Below are positions 45,172-57,528 of a stretch of 64,000 nt of DNA, piece after piece. This stretch comes from Pohlia nutans (lineage: Eukaryota > Streptophyta > Bryopsida > Bryales > Mniaceae), in NCBI GenBank assembly GCA_022496805.1, contig CM040090.1:5760001-5824000 (forward strand), given 5' to 3'. Under the pieces are notes generated by a model that saw nothing but the letters and a program-made list of their open reading frames with translations, was not told the origin of the DNA and ran no database searches. Position 1 is the first letter of the stretch; each line of letters starts with the position of its first letter. The translations under genes and the position numbers were made by a program.

Positions 45172-46109
45172 GGGTTAACATCTATTACAACCATGTGAAA
45201 ACCATTCCAAGTTATATTTTGTGATTTTATGATGTGTTAATCATAAAGATGCCTAAACAATTTTCATTGACATCACACTAATAAGATGAAATTTTTTACT
45301 TTAATTAACTGAAATAACATCTCCATTGAGTCTGCTACAAGGTCACAACAAGGAATTTCTTCCATGTTTTTTTTTTTTAAATGTCCTAATTTAACCACCA
45401 CGTTATTGTATAAATTGATAACAAAAGTTGTCTCAATATCACCATGATCACCATGGAGGCTTGGAACATTTCTTTTTTTACAAATTTCTAGTATAGCTAG
45501 AATAATATTGACAAACGATATTTTTTTTGTAGTTAAATGTGAATGAAAGGTGGCTAAATGGACTAAAACAATGGCAACAAAAAAGTGACTTTTTGGTTAC
45601 ATTTAACAATTCAGAGAAATAGTTTCTCTTTGAAATTAATTGACCAATAAAAAACATTGAAATAACTGGAAAAAACTGGAAAAAACTGGAAAAAACGTAG
45701 ACAGACAGAAAACTTGTGACCAAGACGATACTGCAGTAAACACCCAGGCACCTGAACTAACAGAAGAGCTAATGACAATGCATCACAAATTTATTTCCCT
45801 GCTTGAGGTTCATATGTTCAGACAAGGATTTGTAAACGTCTCTAGTGCAACTAATGAGCAAACAACAATGTAAAAATTGTGTTCACTCCAAAAAAGTGAG
45901 CTTATAAACTCACAAGCCGATCGATACAAAATACTACTCGTGATTTCAGTTCTGACCGGCCTTGAATGAGTTCCCTTCGTTCCACGCCCCTTCGACTGTC
46001 ACAAGTCCTTTTGATGTCTTGCCTGTCTGCGAGCAAATCATCATCTCGTTGACACGAGATCCACTCCAAGCAATTCATCCTTGACTGGCAGAGAAGCTTT
46101 TCCGATGTA
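45172..46109. other. intergenic, no gene seen
   Basis: Includes ACTGGAAAAA repeated three times near 45666. No supported gene. Confidence 0.4.
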
Positions 46110-46196
46110 CTAATGGGCGTTTCTAATCAGGCCAGCCTCCATCTGTTCCACGAATTCTTGGTTTTCCTGTTGCATATTCATCACTTCGGCGCGTAA
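46110..46196 (-). CDS. possible terminal coding exon of an unidentified gene
   Basis: After a possible acceptor (TGGTGAACAG), the minus strand reads LRAEVMNMQQENQEF, then VEQMEAGLIRNAH and a stop. This is a plausible coiled-coil C-terminus. A second coding-looking patch lies at about 46385-46465 (HRELRLLSGGARNILKIALN). I could not join the two to each other or to SMG8 by canonical splice sites. They may be exons of a small gene, or an alternative 3' end of the SMG8 transcript. Confidence 0.25.
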   Translation of the reverse strand, partial: LRAEVMNMQQENQEFVEQMEAGLIRNAH

Positions 46197-46481
46197 CTGT
46201 TCACCAGTGTACAAATCGTAAGACAGTAAGGATAAGAACAACGAAGCAACACAAATGATAAGTTACAAAAGTAGCACTGAAAAAATTTCAAGCTACCTGA
46301 AGTCTCAGAGAAAAAACGATCATGAGGTAAAAGTGAAGAAAGGCATACCCAATTGGAAAACCAAATCCTGGAATAAATGTCATTCAAGAGTCCTCTGGAA
46401 TGTTGAGGGCTATCTTGAGAATGTTCCGTGCACCACCTGACAGCAGTCGAAGTTCTCTATGCTGTTCAATCACTGACTACT

Positions 46482-49400
46482 TCACTGCCATGCAACTGCT
46501 TCCACAGCTCCTGATCCCTTCGCATGCAAACGCAGTGCAGTGCCTTTAACAAGCCAAGCTGAACGTTCAGGGGCATCCTTCTGATAACTCAGAGGCCGAA
46601 GGTTACCATTCTTTTCGACGGTGTGATAAACAAATGGTAACCGAAGCACAAGAAAACTATCAGGTGGTAACACTACTTCTGATGCACCAGAAACATTGAT
46701 ACCCTCCTGCTTGACTCCCGGCTGTGAATACCCCTGCTGCTTTGGTGTGCCTGACGAGAGCTCCTGATGTGCAGTCACCCACAATACATCAAATCTTTAG
46801 CAGATTAAAATGCTGACAAATTAAGACTGTCCAAGCAAGCTCTCTAATGAAAACTTGCTACAAAGCTAAGGATGCGGTAAGCCAGAAGATATGCATTGCA
46901 TTCAAGACTATAAAATTCAATGCAAGGTGACTGTGACATTCTAAGTCAAGTCACCTTTTAACTAGATTATAAACAACCTAAACTTGTATCAAGTTCACAT
47001 GCCGTGATGTACCTCGAATTGAACTACCGCTTGAGTTGTGAGTATCAAGGGGATCGAGGGAGTGACCTGTTGAGGCTCAGCAAGAATTAGCAGTAATATC
47101 AATGAAAATTTGAAAGATACACAACCGACCAGCTTGATTTGATCAGATTCCATGATCTACTTCTCATTGAAGCATTAAGAGAGCCAAAATGTAGCTCAGA
47201 AACACAACACATTACAGAAACTGATTGGGTCCTTAGTTCAAAGAAGTGTACCAAAAAAATTCGTTGAAGCTGCGATACACAGCCCGCATAGGCCATGTCC
47301 TCCCGTTTTTCTTCACGGCCCGCTGAAGCCTCACAATGAGGACAGTGCATGTAAATGGGCAGATCCATGCCTAGTAGCAAATGCCCCTCTCCAGAACCTT
47401 TTATTATTCTCATTACCTCCGAACCTTCTCTTGTCTTCTTATCAATTACAGTGCCATTTGATGTTACAGCTGTGGTTACAGTTTCATTCATAACAGATAT
47501 CCTTGAGTCAAGCCTAGTTACTGCATCCTGCTCGGAAACCACGTGACCAGGAACAGATTGAGGGTAAGATAGTCCTAGACTCTGAACATGGTTAGCAGAC
47601 AGCAAAAAGCGATGTCCATGAGGGCATTCATGTTCAAACCCGACATAGACTTGAAAACGTTGTACACTTGACGTTTTGCCACTGTCAACACAAAGTCCAT
47701 CATGCGCAGATTCTTTGTCTTCTTTATCTGCATCCATTTTTGACGAAGCTACACCATGCCCCACCATTATGTTCTTTAATGAGTCATTCCTTGCTCCTGA
47801 GCGAATCTCCTCAACTCCATTGGATCTGTCCATGACAATTGACGGCTTTGAAGCTTTCAAGGGTGCCGCTGACTGCAGCGTCTTCGCTTTCTGTGGCAGA
47901 GGAGGGAAAGCAGAGTCGCCACCATAATTGACATTTGATGAAGAACTCATGCTCATCATACTTTTGTCCATCCTAGAAGTGGAGGTCCTGCCAGCCACCC
48001 TGTTGTTCTCTGCTACTTTGCTGTAAAAACTTTGCTCTACTTGTGCCCCTTGTTTAGGATCTACTGAACCATTCTGAGAGCTCGAAAGCACATAATTAGC
48101 ATGACCAGGCTCTGTTACTGCTTTATGGGTCTCCAGCATGACGTCTGCATTTGCTGGCAGGCCAACTGCTGCAGAATTGCTTTCATATAGTACCACAATA
48201 TCCCACAACAAGAGATGCTTTTGTTCAGGGATAAACCCAATTTGCATCAAGCCACTACCAGATTGATAATACCGTGCACTTCCCAGACGGACAAGACTCC
48301 AGGATGAACCCCCCAAATAATTGTCGCTGCTACTAGCAGGGAGGATCAGAGAAGGCAACAAATCGTCACAATTAGGAAACTGAAAGAATGTCATATTTGC
48401 ACTTTCATAGTCGAAGGGATCCTTCCTCAACTTTCTGGAGCGACCACATGCACAGGCATGAAGAAACATCACACCACTCGAATGTGGCTTGCATACACCC
48501 CCTCCTGCCACATTTAACACACTTAGATTCGTTGTCAAGTAGCACAGATCAAGAGAGAAATACATGAAGTGCAATGAGGAATCAGAGGAAGGACAAAAGA
48601 TGGATGAGAGAAGAATCTCTGGTGGCAGTTTCAGATACGGTAGTAATAGATTACAGAGTACACAGCTGTAAGAGTCGGAGAGGTGATGAACACAAACGCT
48701 TGGCAACACAGGATAAAGGTATAAAAGAAAGACTGGAAACATTTGAACAGTGTTGAACTCTTTTTACCTTTTATATGCCTCTTCTGCACTCTGATTTGAG
48801 TCTCTACTCCAGTGTCACACGCTTCCAGTGAGGAATCTGAAGGTTCACTTACCACATCATGCACGAGATGTCTACATGGTTTTCCAGTGAGGCTCACAAC
48901 ATCACATAGCTGCCGTCCAGCACGCCAAATGGATTCACAACTTGCAGTCAACTTTCCAACATACGATGAGACCGCTGGTCCTCTGACCATATTATGGAAA
49001 ACAGCCAGAGCTTTGTGAAGGTGAGCATTATGAACAATGGTAGGGTATGTCGGCGGAAGGTCTCCCAAATAAACATCAAGAGCCGTTGGAAGTGATCTTT
49101 TGCACCACATCTTAGAAAATTTGTGATTAATGTCAATCGCACTCTCCAGGCTGGAGATAACTCCATCGAGAGAAGCTACCCGCTGTCGGGCCACTATTGA
49201 CGAGTTTGATGTTCCTCCAGTGGAATTTGCGTGTGTCGCGCCTTGCGACGACTGAGAGTACCTCCTCATGCCTTTGCGGGGAGAGCTTTCTTGACTTTTC
49301 ACATTGTCACTTTTTTCAGCAGTTACAGATTCAGATTTCACGGTATCTCGATTTTCCCACGCTGAAGCTAAGGCATCTGCAAGAATCTGGGAGGCAGAAA

Positions 49401-52400
49401 ACCACGCAGTTACCGTTGGGAGATCAGGGGGATTGTGCAGGGGCTTCGTGGCTCCGCTTGCCCCTCCAGATGCGCTTGCAGCAGCTGCAGCTGCAGCAGC
49501 AGCAACCATGCCAGCACCACCAGAACTGCCTGCCATCACAATAAAAATAGCATTAAAGAAAGGAGCACCAAGTACACCACAAGAGAAAAGCAGTAGTTGA
49601 TGCTTGACTGTAAACGTGAGTATTTACCATTGAGCACTAGTATTTGAAAACATACAGACTGGTAACTCGTAGAACTGCAGGCGGACAGTGTGCTTGCCAT
49701 CCCAGGGCTTCAGATGATGCACTTAAATGGGATGATATTCGTATGCATATCTTAGTAAATTCTCGATCTAAATGAGATTATTGATTTAAAATATGCGTCC
49801 ATTACTTTTAACAGTGACATTAGCAGAGTTGCAGAGAGGCATACCTGTCGTTGTACTGGCCATGCCCCCCCTCCCTCTTAATATTTCTGTATGCCTCAAC
49901 AAAAAATCCTTGATCGCTTGTATGTCGTCCAGTATTGGCTCAGAAAGTCCTGCAATACATCAGAACAATATTTAAAGCTTCCAGTACAAGTTACAAGTTC
50001 AAGTCTCATGTACCGAGATGGAAGCAGTAGAATAATCGATTACTCAAAATACCTTGAAACTAGCAAGAATCTATCATTTTCCATTTGATTTTGAAATAAT
50101 TAAAATCGTAGGATTCAAAACTTGCTAAATTCATAATCCAAACTCATGGTTAATAACTCAAGCAGAAATAGCTCTTCGAGCTGGGACCTCGACGTACGAC
50201 AGACAACATTTTCTGGATACCCTAAAATGTTGACATATAGACCATTAAGATAAAGTCACTCAAAAGGTGTACCTGTCAGGTTTAATGTTTGGGTAGAAGG
50301 TCCTTCCACATTCCTCAGGAAATTGGCAAGCGAATCCGAAATCTCTTCAAGCCCAGCTCCTTGTCGATTAGAAACTCTATCTATAAAAACAACAGCTCGG
50401 CTTTGATCAAGTGCAAAAAGTGCACCTCCATTTCCGGCTCCACCAAATGTATTCACACCGCCAGTCAGGCCTCGGAGAGCGGCTGCTGCAGATCCAGAAG
50501 ACCCGCCTTCCCCTACCACACTCGCTAGTGTCCGACATTTCTTCAGAAGAAACCTAATCTGCGCTTCGGTTGATGCTTGCAACTTCTTTCGAACACCTCC
50601 GTCCGTCTTGTTTCCAGGCCTGCTTGATCCTGGATTTGATTGTGAAGACTTTGACAGTCTACTGTAAGTACTTCCAGGAGATGAAGAAGACCCTGGCCCA
50701 ATATGTAAACTGCTAGGAACTCCCGAACCTTCTGCAGCATCTTCGGCAGCAGATCCCAATATACTACAGCCAGAAGCTGACTCTGTACATTCTTCTAAAC
50801 ACACAAAAAGAGCGACAGGCGTGCACTGACCAGGATACAAAACAGGAGCGGGTCCGCCTATGTATCCATTTGAAGCGCTCTGTCGGCCAGCAGAAACCCC
50901 TACCCCGCTCCTTCCGACCGTATCCCGTGATGCGGCCCCTGTACGAGGGGATGGAGAAGATCTGCCGGTGGATTGAGGGAGAACGTTGGGGAGCACTTGA
51001 GTTTTGACGAAGGGTGCAAGGGCGTGCTTTGCAGTTTGCAACGTACGAAACATCCGAAGATGACGTGGATCAAAGCGCGAGCCCTCTTGAACAATCAATA
51101 GTATGTGACACACCTGAGAAAGGTACCCTATAAGAATACGATTCACAGGAAAGACTATTCCAAAAAATAACAGATAATATTTGCCTTATAAACGAAAAAC
51201 CAACACCAGACACAACTGCAAACATGTGTAGTTGCAGGTCTACCTGCCACATGTTTCCATCCAGAATAGGAAAGACGAGTTACGACCGCTGTCGTCTAAA
51301 TTCGAACTGACTAGAGAAAAATATCAGGTATACGATAAGATGTCTAAATCCTAACAATGAACCCAACAAGAAAGCTCAGTTCAATTCTATATTCGTGCCG
51401 CAGCAGGTAAGTTAGCCCTAGTAATGATTAGAAGACCAAATATCAAATTTAAAGGGTAATTTCTTCGGCTGGCATGTTCAGTGTTTGATGAATAGCTCAG
51501 CACTTTTGAGGTGTTGGATTTGCGGCATTATGACAGTCAATTGTGTCCGAAGAAGGTTCGATAACCCGAAAGCTAGATCTAGGATATGTTAAAGTTGCTA
51601 CAGTCAGATGTCCAAATCTACCTGAAGGGTTTAGGGTATACAAGCCATAAGCTACCTGGCCTCGTTAACCCTCCTATATCAAATTGTAGCTTTTTTTCCG
51701 TCTGTGCTGGTTGACTACCAATGTCGTATGTAGTCATATTTCATCAACTACAACTGGATTGACAACTCCTTGACAAGAAACCCCGATTCTGAACAAAAAT
51801 CCACTTCTGTCTTGATAGCCTAACCATAGAAGAAAGTGCATAACGATCGTTCAAAGGGAGAAGATTAGAGAGAAAACCTTACAGAAAACATGAACAGCAA
51901 ACCGCGAAGACTATCAGCTTCGTGCCGCTCCAGGGCCTCTGCCAGATTTTCTCCAGCTCGATCCTCTTCCTTCAAACATTCATGAGGCGAAGAACCCCAG
52001 ACGAACTGCACATACAATACACCTTTCTCTCGGTCGTAGTGATTTTTTATCTTTCCATCTATCCAATCCCTCTCTCGACCGTTTCTGGCAACTTTCTTTT
52101 CAACCGATCCTTTCGTTTGAGTGTCGCCAGCTCTAAAACCTGCATTCTGATCCCTCTGGCTACTTCCATCATATTTTCCTCTGCCTTTACCGTGACTTCT
52201 CCCCCGGACAATGCCATTCTCTTGTGGAAGCACTCTCTCTATTTCACGATCATCACTTGGAAAATTAGGGTTTGTAGTTAACACCGTAGTGTCCCCTTGC
52301 AAATTCCGAGGGTTTGCACATTTGCTGCCAGAAAAAACTTGCGCAAGGAGAATGCGGTCCAGGAGTTGCGAAGCCTCGTCTTCCAACCGACTTACAACAC

Positions 52401-52716
52401 CAATTACAACAACCTGCTTGGTAAGCGCGTCCGTTAAATCTTCCCCTCCGTAAGGAGGCGGCAGCACGATCCTCGGTGCTGCAGCAGAATACTCAACATC
52501 TGTTGCAGGAAATTGGAAAGAATCTGTCCCGAAAATACCAGCATCCGGAGCGAGACGCGATGGAGCTGCGGGCGACCGAGAGGGAGAGACGAAAATTGAA
52601 GGCGAAGAAGACTTAGGTAAAGAAGGAGGCGATGTCGGGACGGCACCACCACCGGCGCTTTGCAACTGTGCGGAGCCTGATGAAGAAGAAGGACGGCTCA
52701 GCATCCGCACACTCAT
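46482..52716 (-). CDS. SMG8: SMG8, regulatory subunit of the SMG1 kinase complex in nonsense-mediated decay
   Basis: Seven coding exons: 52716-51883, 51113-50273, 49949-49845, 49529-48768, 48504-47252, 47066-47013 and 46763-46482. All borders are GT-AG, and 4131 bases stay in frame for 1376 residues. Landmarks are KQVVVIGVVSRLEDEASQLL near the start (the G-like domain) and LFMFSVCHILLIVQEGSRFD across the first junction. Then come TLQTAKHALAPFVKTQVLP, KMWCKRSLPTALDVYLGDLP, the cysteine-rich VMFLHACACGRSRKL, YVGFEHECPHGHRFLLS, MHCPHCEAS and GCVSQLQRIFLVTPSIPL. The end is VVLPPDSFLVLRLPFVY. This is the SMG8/SMG9 family; SMG8 with SMG9 restrains SMG1, which phosphorylates UPF1. Exon 6 is a 54-base micro-exon. 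The length exceeds animal SMG8 mainly through Ser/Gly-rich inserts. It appears intact. Confidence 0.92.
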
Positions 52717-54344
52717 GGTGTCTTGTCTTCATACGTTACAGCAGCAAAAATCACAACCCTAACAAAACCATGAGAAAGAATCAAGTTTCATCAATCCAGT
52801 TTCACGATCTCGGTAGTCCTCCACTTTCTGTCTGCCCTAGAAAAATTAAACAAGGCTCCTCCAAAGAAGAGGAGAGGCCGGCACCTCAAAGGTTCACCCT
52901 GAAGAAGTGGAAAAAAAAATGAAATAAAAAGTCACTCACGTGAAAGACGCCAACACCGCCTTCGATCATCCAAAGAAAATAATCTGTGTCTCGATGAATG
53001 CGCCACAAATCAACGACGCATAACTTCGAAGCTCAAATTACTGCTGCAAATACCGCACAGCTCCGAAAGCAGAACGACGAACTCGCGGAGAAGAGACAGG
53101 AATCCAACGAACGATGTTCATCCATGTGGATGACTCAGTTGCTACTTTCATCCGCCTCGACTCTTTTTAATATCACCTCCTCTAATGTCATATCCTTTGC
53201 TCTCTCACCAAAATCAATGCAAGGGAAACGTAAGTGGGTTTATTTTATTTTATTTCCACTTTTTTTAAAGAGCCAATTTGCTTCAGAAATGCATTGGGAA
53301 AATTGCCATAATGAGAAAATTGTCATCTCATGTAGCCACGAAGGGAGTAGCACACGCGGGTTGCACGCTAGGTTAAGACTTCATGTGACACATCTAATGG
53401 ATGAAGATGATAAGATGTTGAATGGAAAAAAAAATGTATGAAGGGTTTCGCAAAAGCCACTATATTGAATGAAAAAGATAAGATGTATTGAAAAACATAA
53501 AGTTGTTGTCAAATTTTTCAAATAAAAAAATAAGGGGTCAAAAAGCTATCGCATGCCAGCTTTCTAACCTAAAGTTAAATGACCCAAAAACCAAAAAAAA
53601 AACTTTGGATGTAAGGCATTTAGTTACTTTTAACATTAATTATCAATTTTATTATTGGAAGGTGAAATTTTTATTTTCTATTCTTTTTGATAATTATTAA
53701 AATATTTTGACGCAACTAAGCATACCTTATTTAGATTATATGCAAAAAATATAAAGATTCTAAGTATTTTTAGTAAATGACCTAAAACAAGTGTGTCAAT
53801 GTTGTATATAATTACAAAATCACCAAGCACTTGCCATCAAAGGCTCTTTTAGTGTTCATGTAAATTACATATAAAAATCAAATGTAATTACCTTATTCAA
53901 TTGAAACCCACTATATACTTTCGTCACAGTGCTAGCAAGGTCAATAGAAAGTAATTTTTCAATAAATACTAAAAGGAATTAAAAATTAAAAATATTTATT
54001 TAACAAAAATAGAATTTTGGCACATGTTTGTTAATTTAGCATTTTATCTCTGAAAATAATAACTTTTTGACAACAAGAGTATATCTTGCCCTATATATAC
54101 AAGATCACATTTTGTTATGCTACAAAAAAATTGCATATAAATACTATAATAAAAGTTCAACAATTGCAAAAGGATTCTAGACCATTATCGTTTATAAAGC
54201 TAAAATCCCAATTATTTTTTGATGCCATCTTTACATTCAAATTCATATCATTACAATGTTAAAAATTTCTATGTAATTAAGTGCATTTTGAACACCTCAT
54301 AACTCATGTTCATTGTTTGAACATACAAGTTGGGTATGGGTACC
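52717..54344. other. SMG8 upstream region and intergenic
   Basis: TTAGGGTTGTGA on the minus strand (about 52755) is a telo-box-like motif in the expected 5' leader of SMG8. An ORF at 52998-53441 on the plus strand starts with ATG and a possible coiled coil (AQLRKQNDELAEKRQESNE), but has no partner exons. Beyond 53.45 kb the DNA is AT-rich with no gene. Confidence 0.4.
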
Positions 54345-54457
54345 ACAGTAGTTTTGTTTCAATGGCCCTTTGTCCAATGGGCATTGGGTCATTAACATTA
54401 TGAACACTTTATTCACACCGGCCTTGAAAAAAGGCCGGAGTTTCTATCTATCTATCT
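54345..54457 (+). mobile_element. short retroposon (SINE or truncated LINE end) with target duplication GGGTACC
   Basis: GGGTACC lies at 54338-54344 and 54458-54464. Between them are CAATGGCCCTTTGTCC, a CCGGCCTT/AAGGCCGG hairpin and a TCTATCTATCTATCT tail. Variable-length target duplications with such tails mark target-primed reverse transcription. This copy fixes the exact right end of the family seen at 18100-18283 and 39060-39249. Confidence 0.75.
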
Positions 54458-55281
54458 GGGTACCGTAGCTTTTTAGCAGTTTGAACAACTTTTTGCCTAA
54501 TAATCAATTAAAGTGCAAAAAAAAATTAAGCAACAAAAAAATTATATATTGAAATTGGGCAGTAATATATTAAAAATTATTATAACCATTGGCTTTTTGA
54601 TGTTTTTATTTTTTTCGGAAAAACTAGGTCAATCTTTTATTTTATTTTTTTATTTACAAAGCTACTAGGATGCTACGGTATATATTTTATAACCTCCATT
54701 GAAACTATCCAACTAACACCATTTATGACTCTAAATCCAAATAACAAAATAACTGTCAAGGACAAGACCAAAGAGATACAAACTAGTAGAACTTCAAGGA
54801 ATACTCAAACTTCATATAAGACGAATAATCAAGAATACAAGATACTACAAGATGTTGGAAACCAAGACTAAGATTCTAAACAAGACGAGATGGCTCTCAC
54901 AAAGATGTATTGATAAGAGGGACGAGCTAATGAGGACTTTTATTTATTTTTATTTTAGATATCGTAATCCTTATTCAATTTCGGCTATGAGTGCCAAATA
55001 TTTATTAAAATGTAGGAACTAGACTTTGTCACAGAAACCCAAATGTAATTGATTCCAGCAAAAAGCTTTACAAAATTGGGATTCCTCATTGGTTTGAAGA
55101 CTCTCTCAAAGCCATCATTTATAGACTAGGAGTTGGATGTTTGATCCTCATGGAATTTCTATACATTTTGACTCAGGTAGGATATTTTTTACTAAAAAAC
55201 AAGCTTCTTGGTTTTGCAATTATTTATTGATGGAGCTATTCATGTACCATGTTTTAAAAAAAAATTACTTCTAAAATAAAT
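54458..55281. other. intergenic, no gene seen
   Basis: AT-rich, no supported ORF or repeat. Confidence 0.4.
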
Positions 55282-55590
55282 TTAACCCCTAAAGATCCTC
55301 ATTCGTCTCAGATGCATTATAAAATGAAACTTAGAGGAATATATTGAACTTGATGTATGAATATATTAAGTTGTATATTTTGAATTTAAATTCTATCCAT
55401 ATGGTTAAATCTATGATTTCTATTACCAATATTTTGTATAAAACTTGAAACTTAACCCTTAAGCATCCCTAGCTTTTTGGGGTTTAAAACATCATTGCTT
55501 TTGATGTGTTGTAGGTCAAAATGTATTTGGAGTCATTTGGCCATAGAAATTGCAAGATCATAATGTTTTAGTGTTAAAGAAGTGATAGGC
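55282..55590. repeat. two TTAA-element fragments upstream of the LAGLIDADG gene
   Basis: One left end (TTAA then CCCCTAAAGATCC) starts at 55282. A second (TTAA then CCCTTAAGCATCC) starts at about 55453 and continues with AGCTTTTTGGGGTTTAAAA and TTTTGATGTGTTGTAGGTC. The second is the reverse complement of the right part of the element at 2872-3687, cut off after about 135 bases. Confidence 0.6.
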
Positions 55591-55738
55591 TGTGTCATTA
55601 AAGAGGTAAAGAGGAACTGAATCATTCATCCGCTGGACGACGTTCATCGCTTCAGAGTCTCTCCCTGAAACCCTAAATCCTGATCTCGACCTTCGTTGCA
55701 AGAGCATCCTACTAATCCAAGTGCGTTGTAGCTAGATT

Positions 55739-57528
55739 TTGCAGCGACAGACCTCGTTTTTATTGAAATCTGCGTTGGATAGGTTTTTATTGCAGATAAT
55801 TAGGCCCGTTTTTCGGCATTCGCGCGGCATTGGAACGTGGGAGCAGATTCAAGGCAATCAGGCGGCCTTGACAGAAACTTCTGTTCGTGGATTCGAGCGG
55901 AGTGATGGAAGTGTTCGAGGGTATGTAGCGACATCTCCACTGTTTAGGTCGTTCATCTCAAGTAAGTATTCACGAAATGAGTCGAAGCGGGATCGAAAAC
56001 GTGTCGTGAAAGTGAAGGATGAGAACTCAACGGGATCAAGAGTTCGACACGGGCCGAACTTAGCCTTTAAGGCGTTGAATCAAACCGGGCTGCACGATTC
56101 GACGAAGGCTGTTATTTTAGGGTCCCTCCTTGGAGACAGTACTCTTCGTATTTCCAAAGGTGAGTACACTCTGTACATAATTGAATATATGTTGTGAATT
56201 TCGGTAATCGAACAATTGTTACGATTAAGGTAAGTGACACTTTTTCCTGATTCCATCATTGGACGGGAATTACATCAACGCATTAGCAAATGGAAGAGAA
56301 TCATAACGTAAGTTGTTTTGTACTTTTCCAGATACTCCAAGTAATAATATCAGAATGTTGATATTCTTGAAGCAAGAAAAATGCTTGTACTCCCATCGAT
56401 TGCTTTGAAAAACTCTTTCACTTTCATTGATTATTTTTGAAAGCTTGTGAGAGTTTTGGAGACTATTGAGTTATCCTTAAAGTCACCTTGAGTTTGAATA
56501 AGATACCATGAGTTTTGCTTTAATATATTCTTATTTGTTCACTCCAAATAGTTGTAAGGCGTGGAAGAGCTTGGTGGTCTCTAAACCCAAGGAAAACTAG
56601 TTTTGCTGTCATTTTTGAGGGCAAACCTAGTTTTCCATGAGTTTGAAGACCACCAAGCTCTTACACATGTAATAATGACTCTACTAGAGAGACCACCAAG
56701 CTCTTCTATTTTTATTTCCTATGGTATCTTGGATGACTTTTATGTATTTACTTTTAGTGCTAAATCTATGTGTTGTATTTTGAATGGTCTCTTTGAGGTC
56801 TACTTACCATATGATGATGCTTTTCATTGCTTTATTGAAAGTTTCAAGCAATGAAATCTGACGAACATGTGCAACCAGGTGAGAACGACGCTAGGCTGTT
56901 GTTTCGCATCAGTGAAGTGGACGAGGAGTACTTCCAATGGAAAGCTGCTGCGTTGAAGGAGATATCGTCTATGAACTCTGTGCATCTAGGGGCAAGCAAT
57001 AAGTTCCTGTTTCAAAGCCGAGCTATGGATTCTTTGACGAAAATATTGGAGGTTACACACAGTGGAGATGAATTGCTCATACGCAAGAGGTGGTTGAGTC
57101 ATTTGACGCCCCAGTCTCTAGCCGTGTGGTGGTGCGATGCAGGTTCGTTAGTAGCTGGCGGACGGAAGGGTGAAATATGTACAGATCCTTTTTCTGAAGA
57201 CAGAGTGCTGGTTTTATCTCGCTATTTGGAGGATGAGTGGAAGGTTCACGCACACGTTGGACAGTTTAAGAGCCCTATTAAGGACATATCGGGGAAGAAA
57301 GCGTTTCTCTACCAGCTATCATTTCGTACAGAGGAGCTCAAGAAATTTTTGAGAATAATCCTTCCTCACATACCTGTTGCAAGCATGCTATGGAAGTGTT
57401 TAGTTGTTAACCGCAGCCAGGCGCTTCAGGAAAGCTGGATTTCAGAGATGAAAGCAGCTGTTCCGCATTTTTCAACATACATTGATGAAGAGCTATTGAA
57501 GAAACGGAATGCCCATGCTCGATCTTAG
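55739..57528 (+). CDS. LAGLIDADG endonuclease/maturase-like protein
   Basis: Exon 1 ends at 56159 (donor GTGAGT) and exon 2 starts at 56879, phase 1, so ISK joins GENDARLLF without a frame break. The first LAGLIDADG motif is VILGSLLGDSTL. The second is in LTPQSLAVWWCDAGSLV, followed by YQLSFRTEELKKFL. Both copies and the spacing fit the two-motif LAGLIDADG_2 family, which includes homing endonucleases and RNA-splicing maturases. Nuclear plant members such as OTP51 assist organelle intron splicing. The exon 1 frame, open from 55739, has no ATG; its left edge is TTTTGCAG, a possible acceptor, so the start may lie in an unseen exon, be non-AUG, or be lost. The exon 2 frame stops at 57526. A telo-box (GAAACCCTAAATCC, 55669) marks a probable promoter. 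The second motif has Ala for one acidic residue, so cleavage activity is doubtful. Confidence 0.7.
56464..56720. mobile_element. GAGTTATCC hairpin MITE in the LAGLIDADG gene intron
   Basis: It begins GAGTTATCCTTAAAGTCACC. AGAGCTTGGTGGTCTCTAAA pairs with GACCACCAAGCTCT, with a turn near 56615. The return arm is incomplete. It lies wholly within the intron 56160-56878. Confidence 0.65.

Noticed and set aside
52998..53441. 147-codon ORF upstream of SMG8
   Set aside because: Its first part could be a coiled coil, but it has no partner exons or conserved domain and overlaps the SMG8 promoter region.
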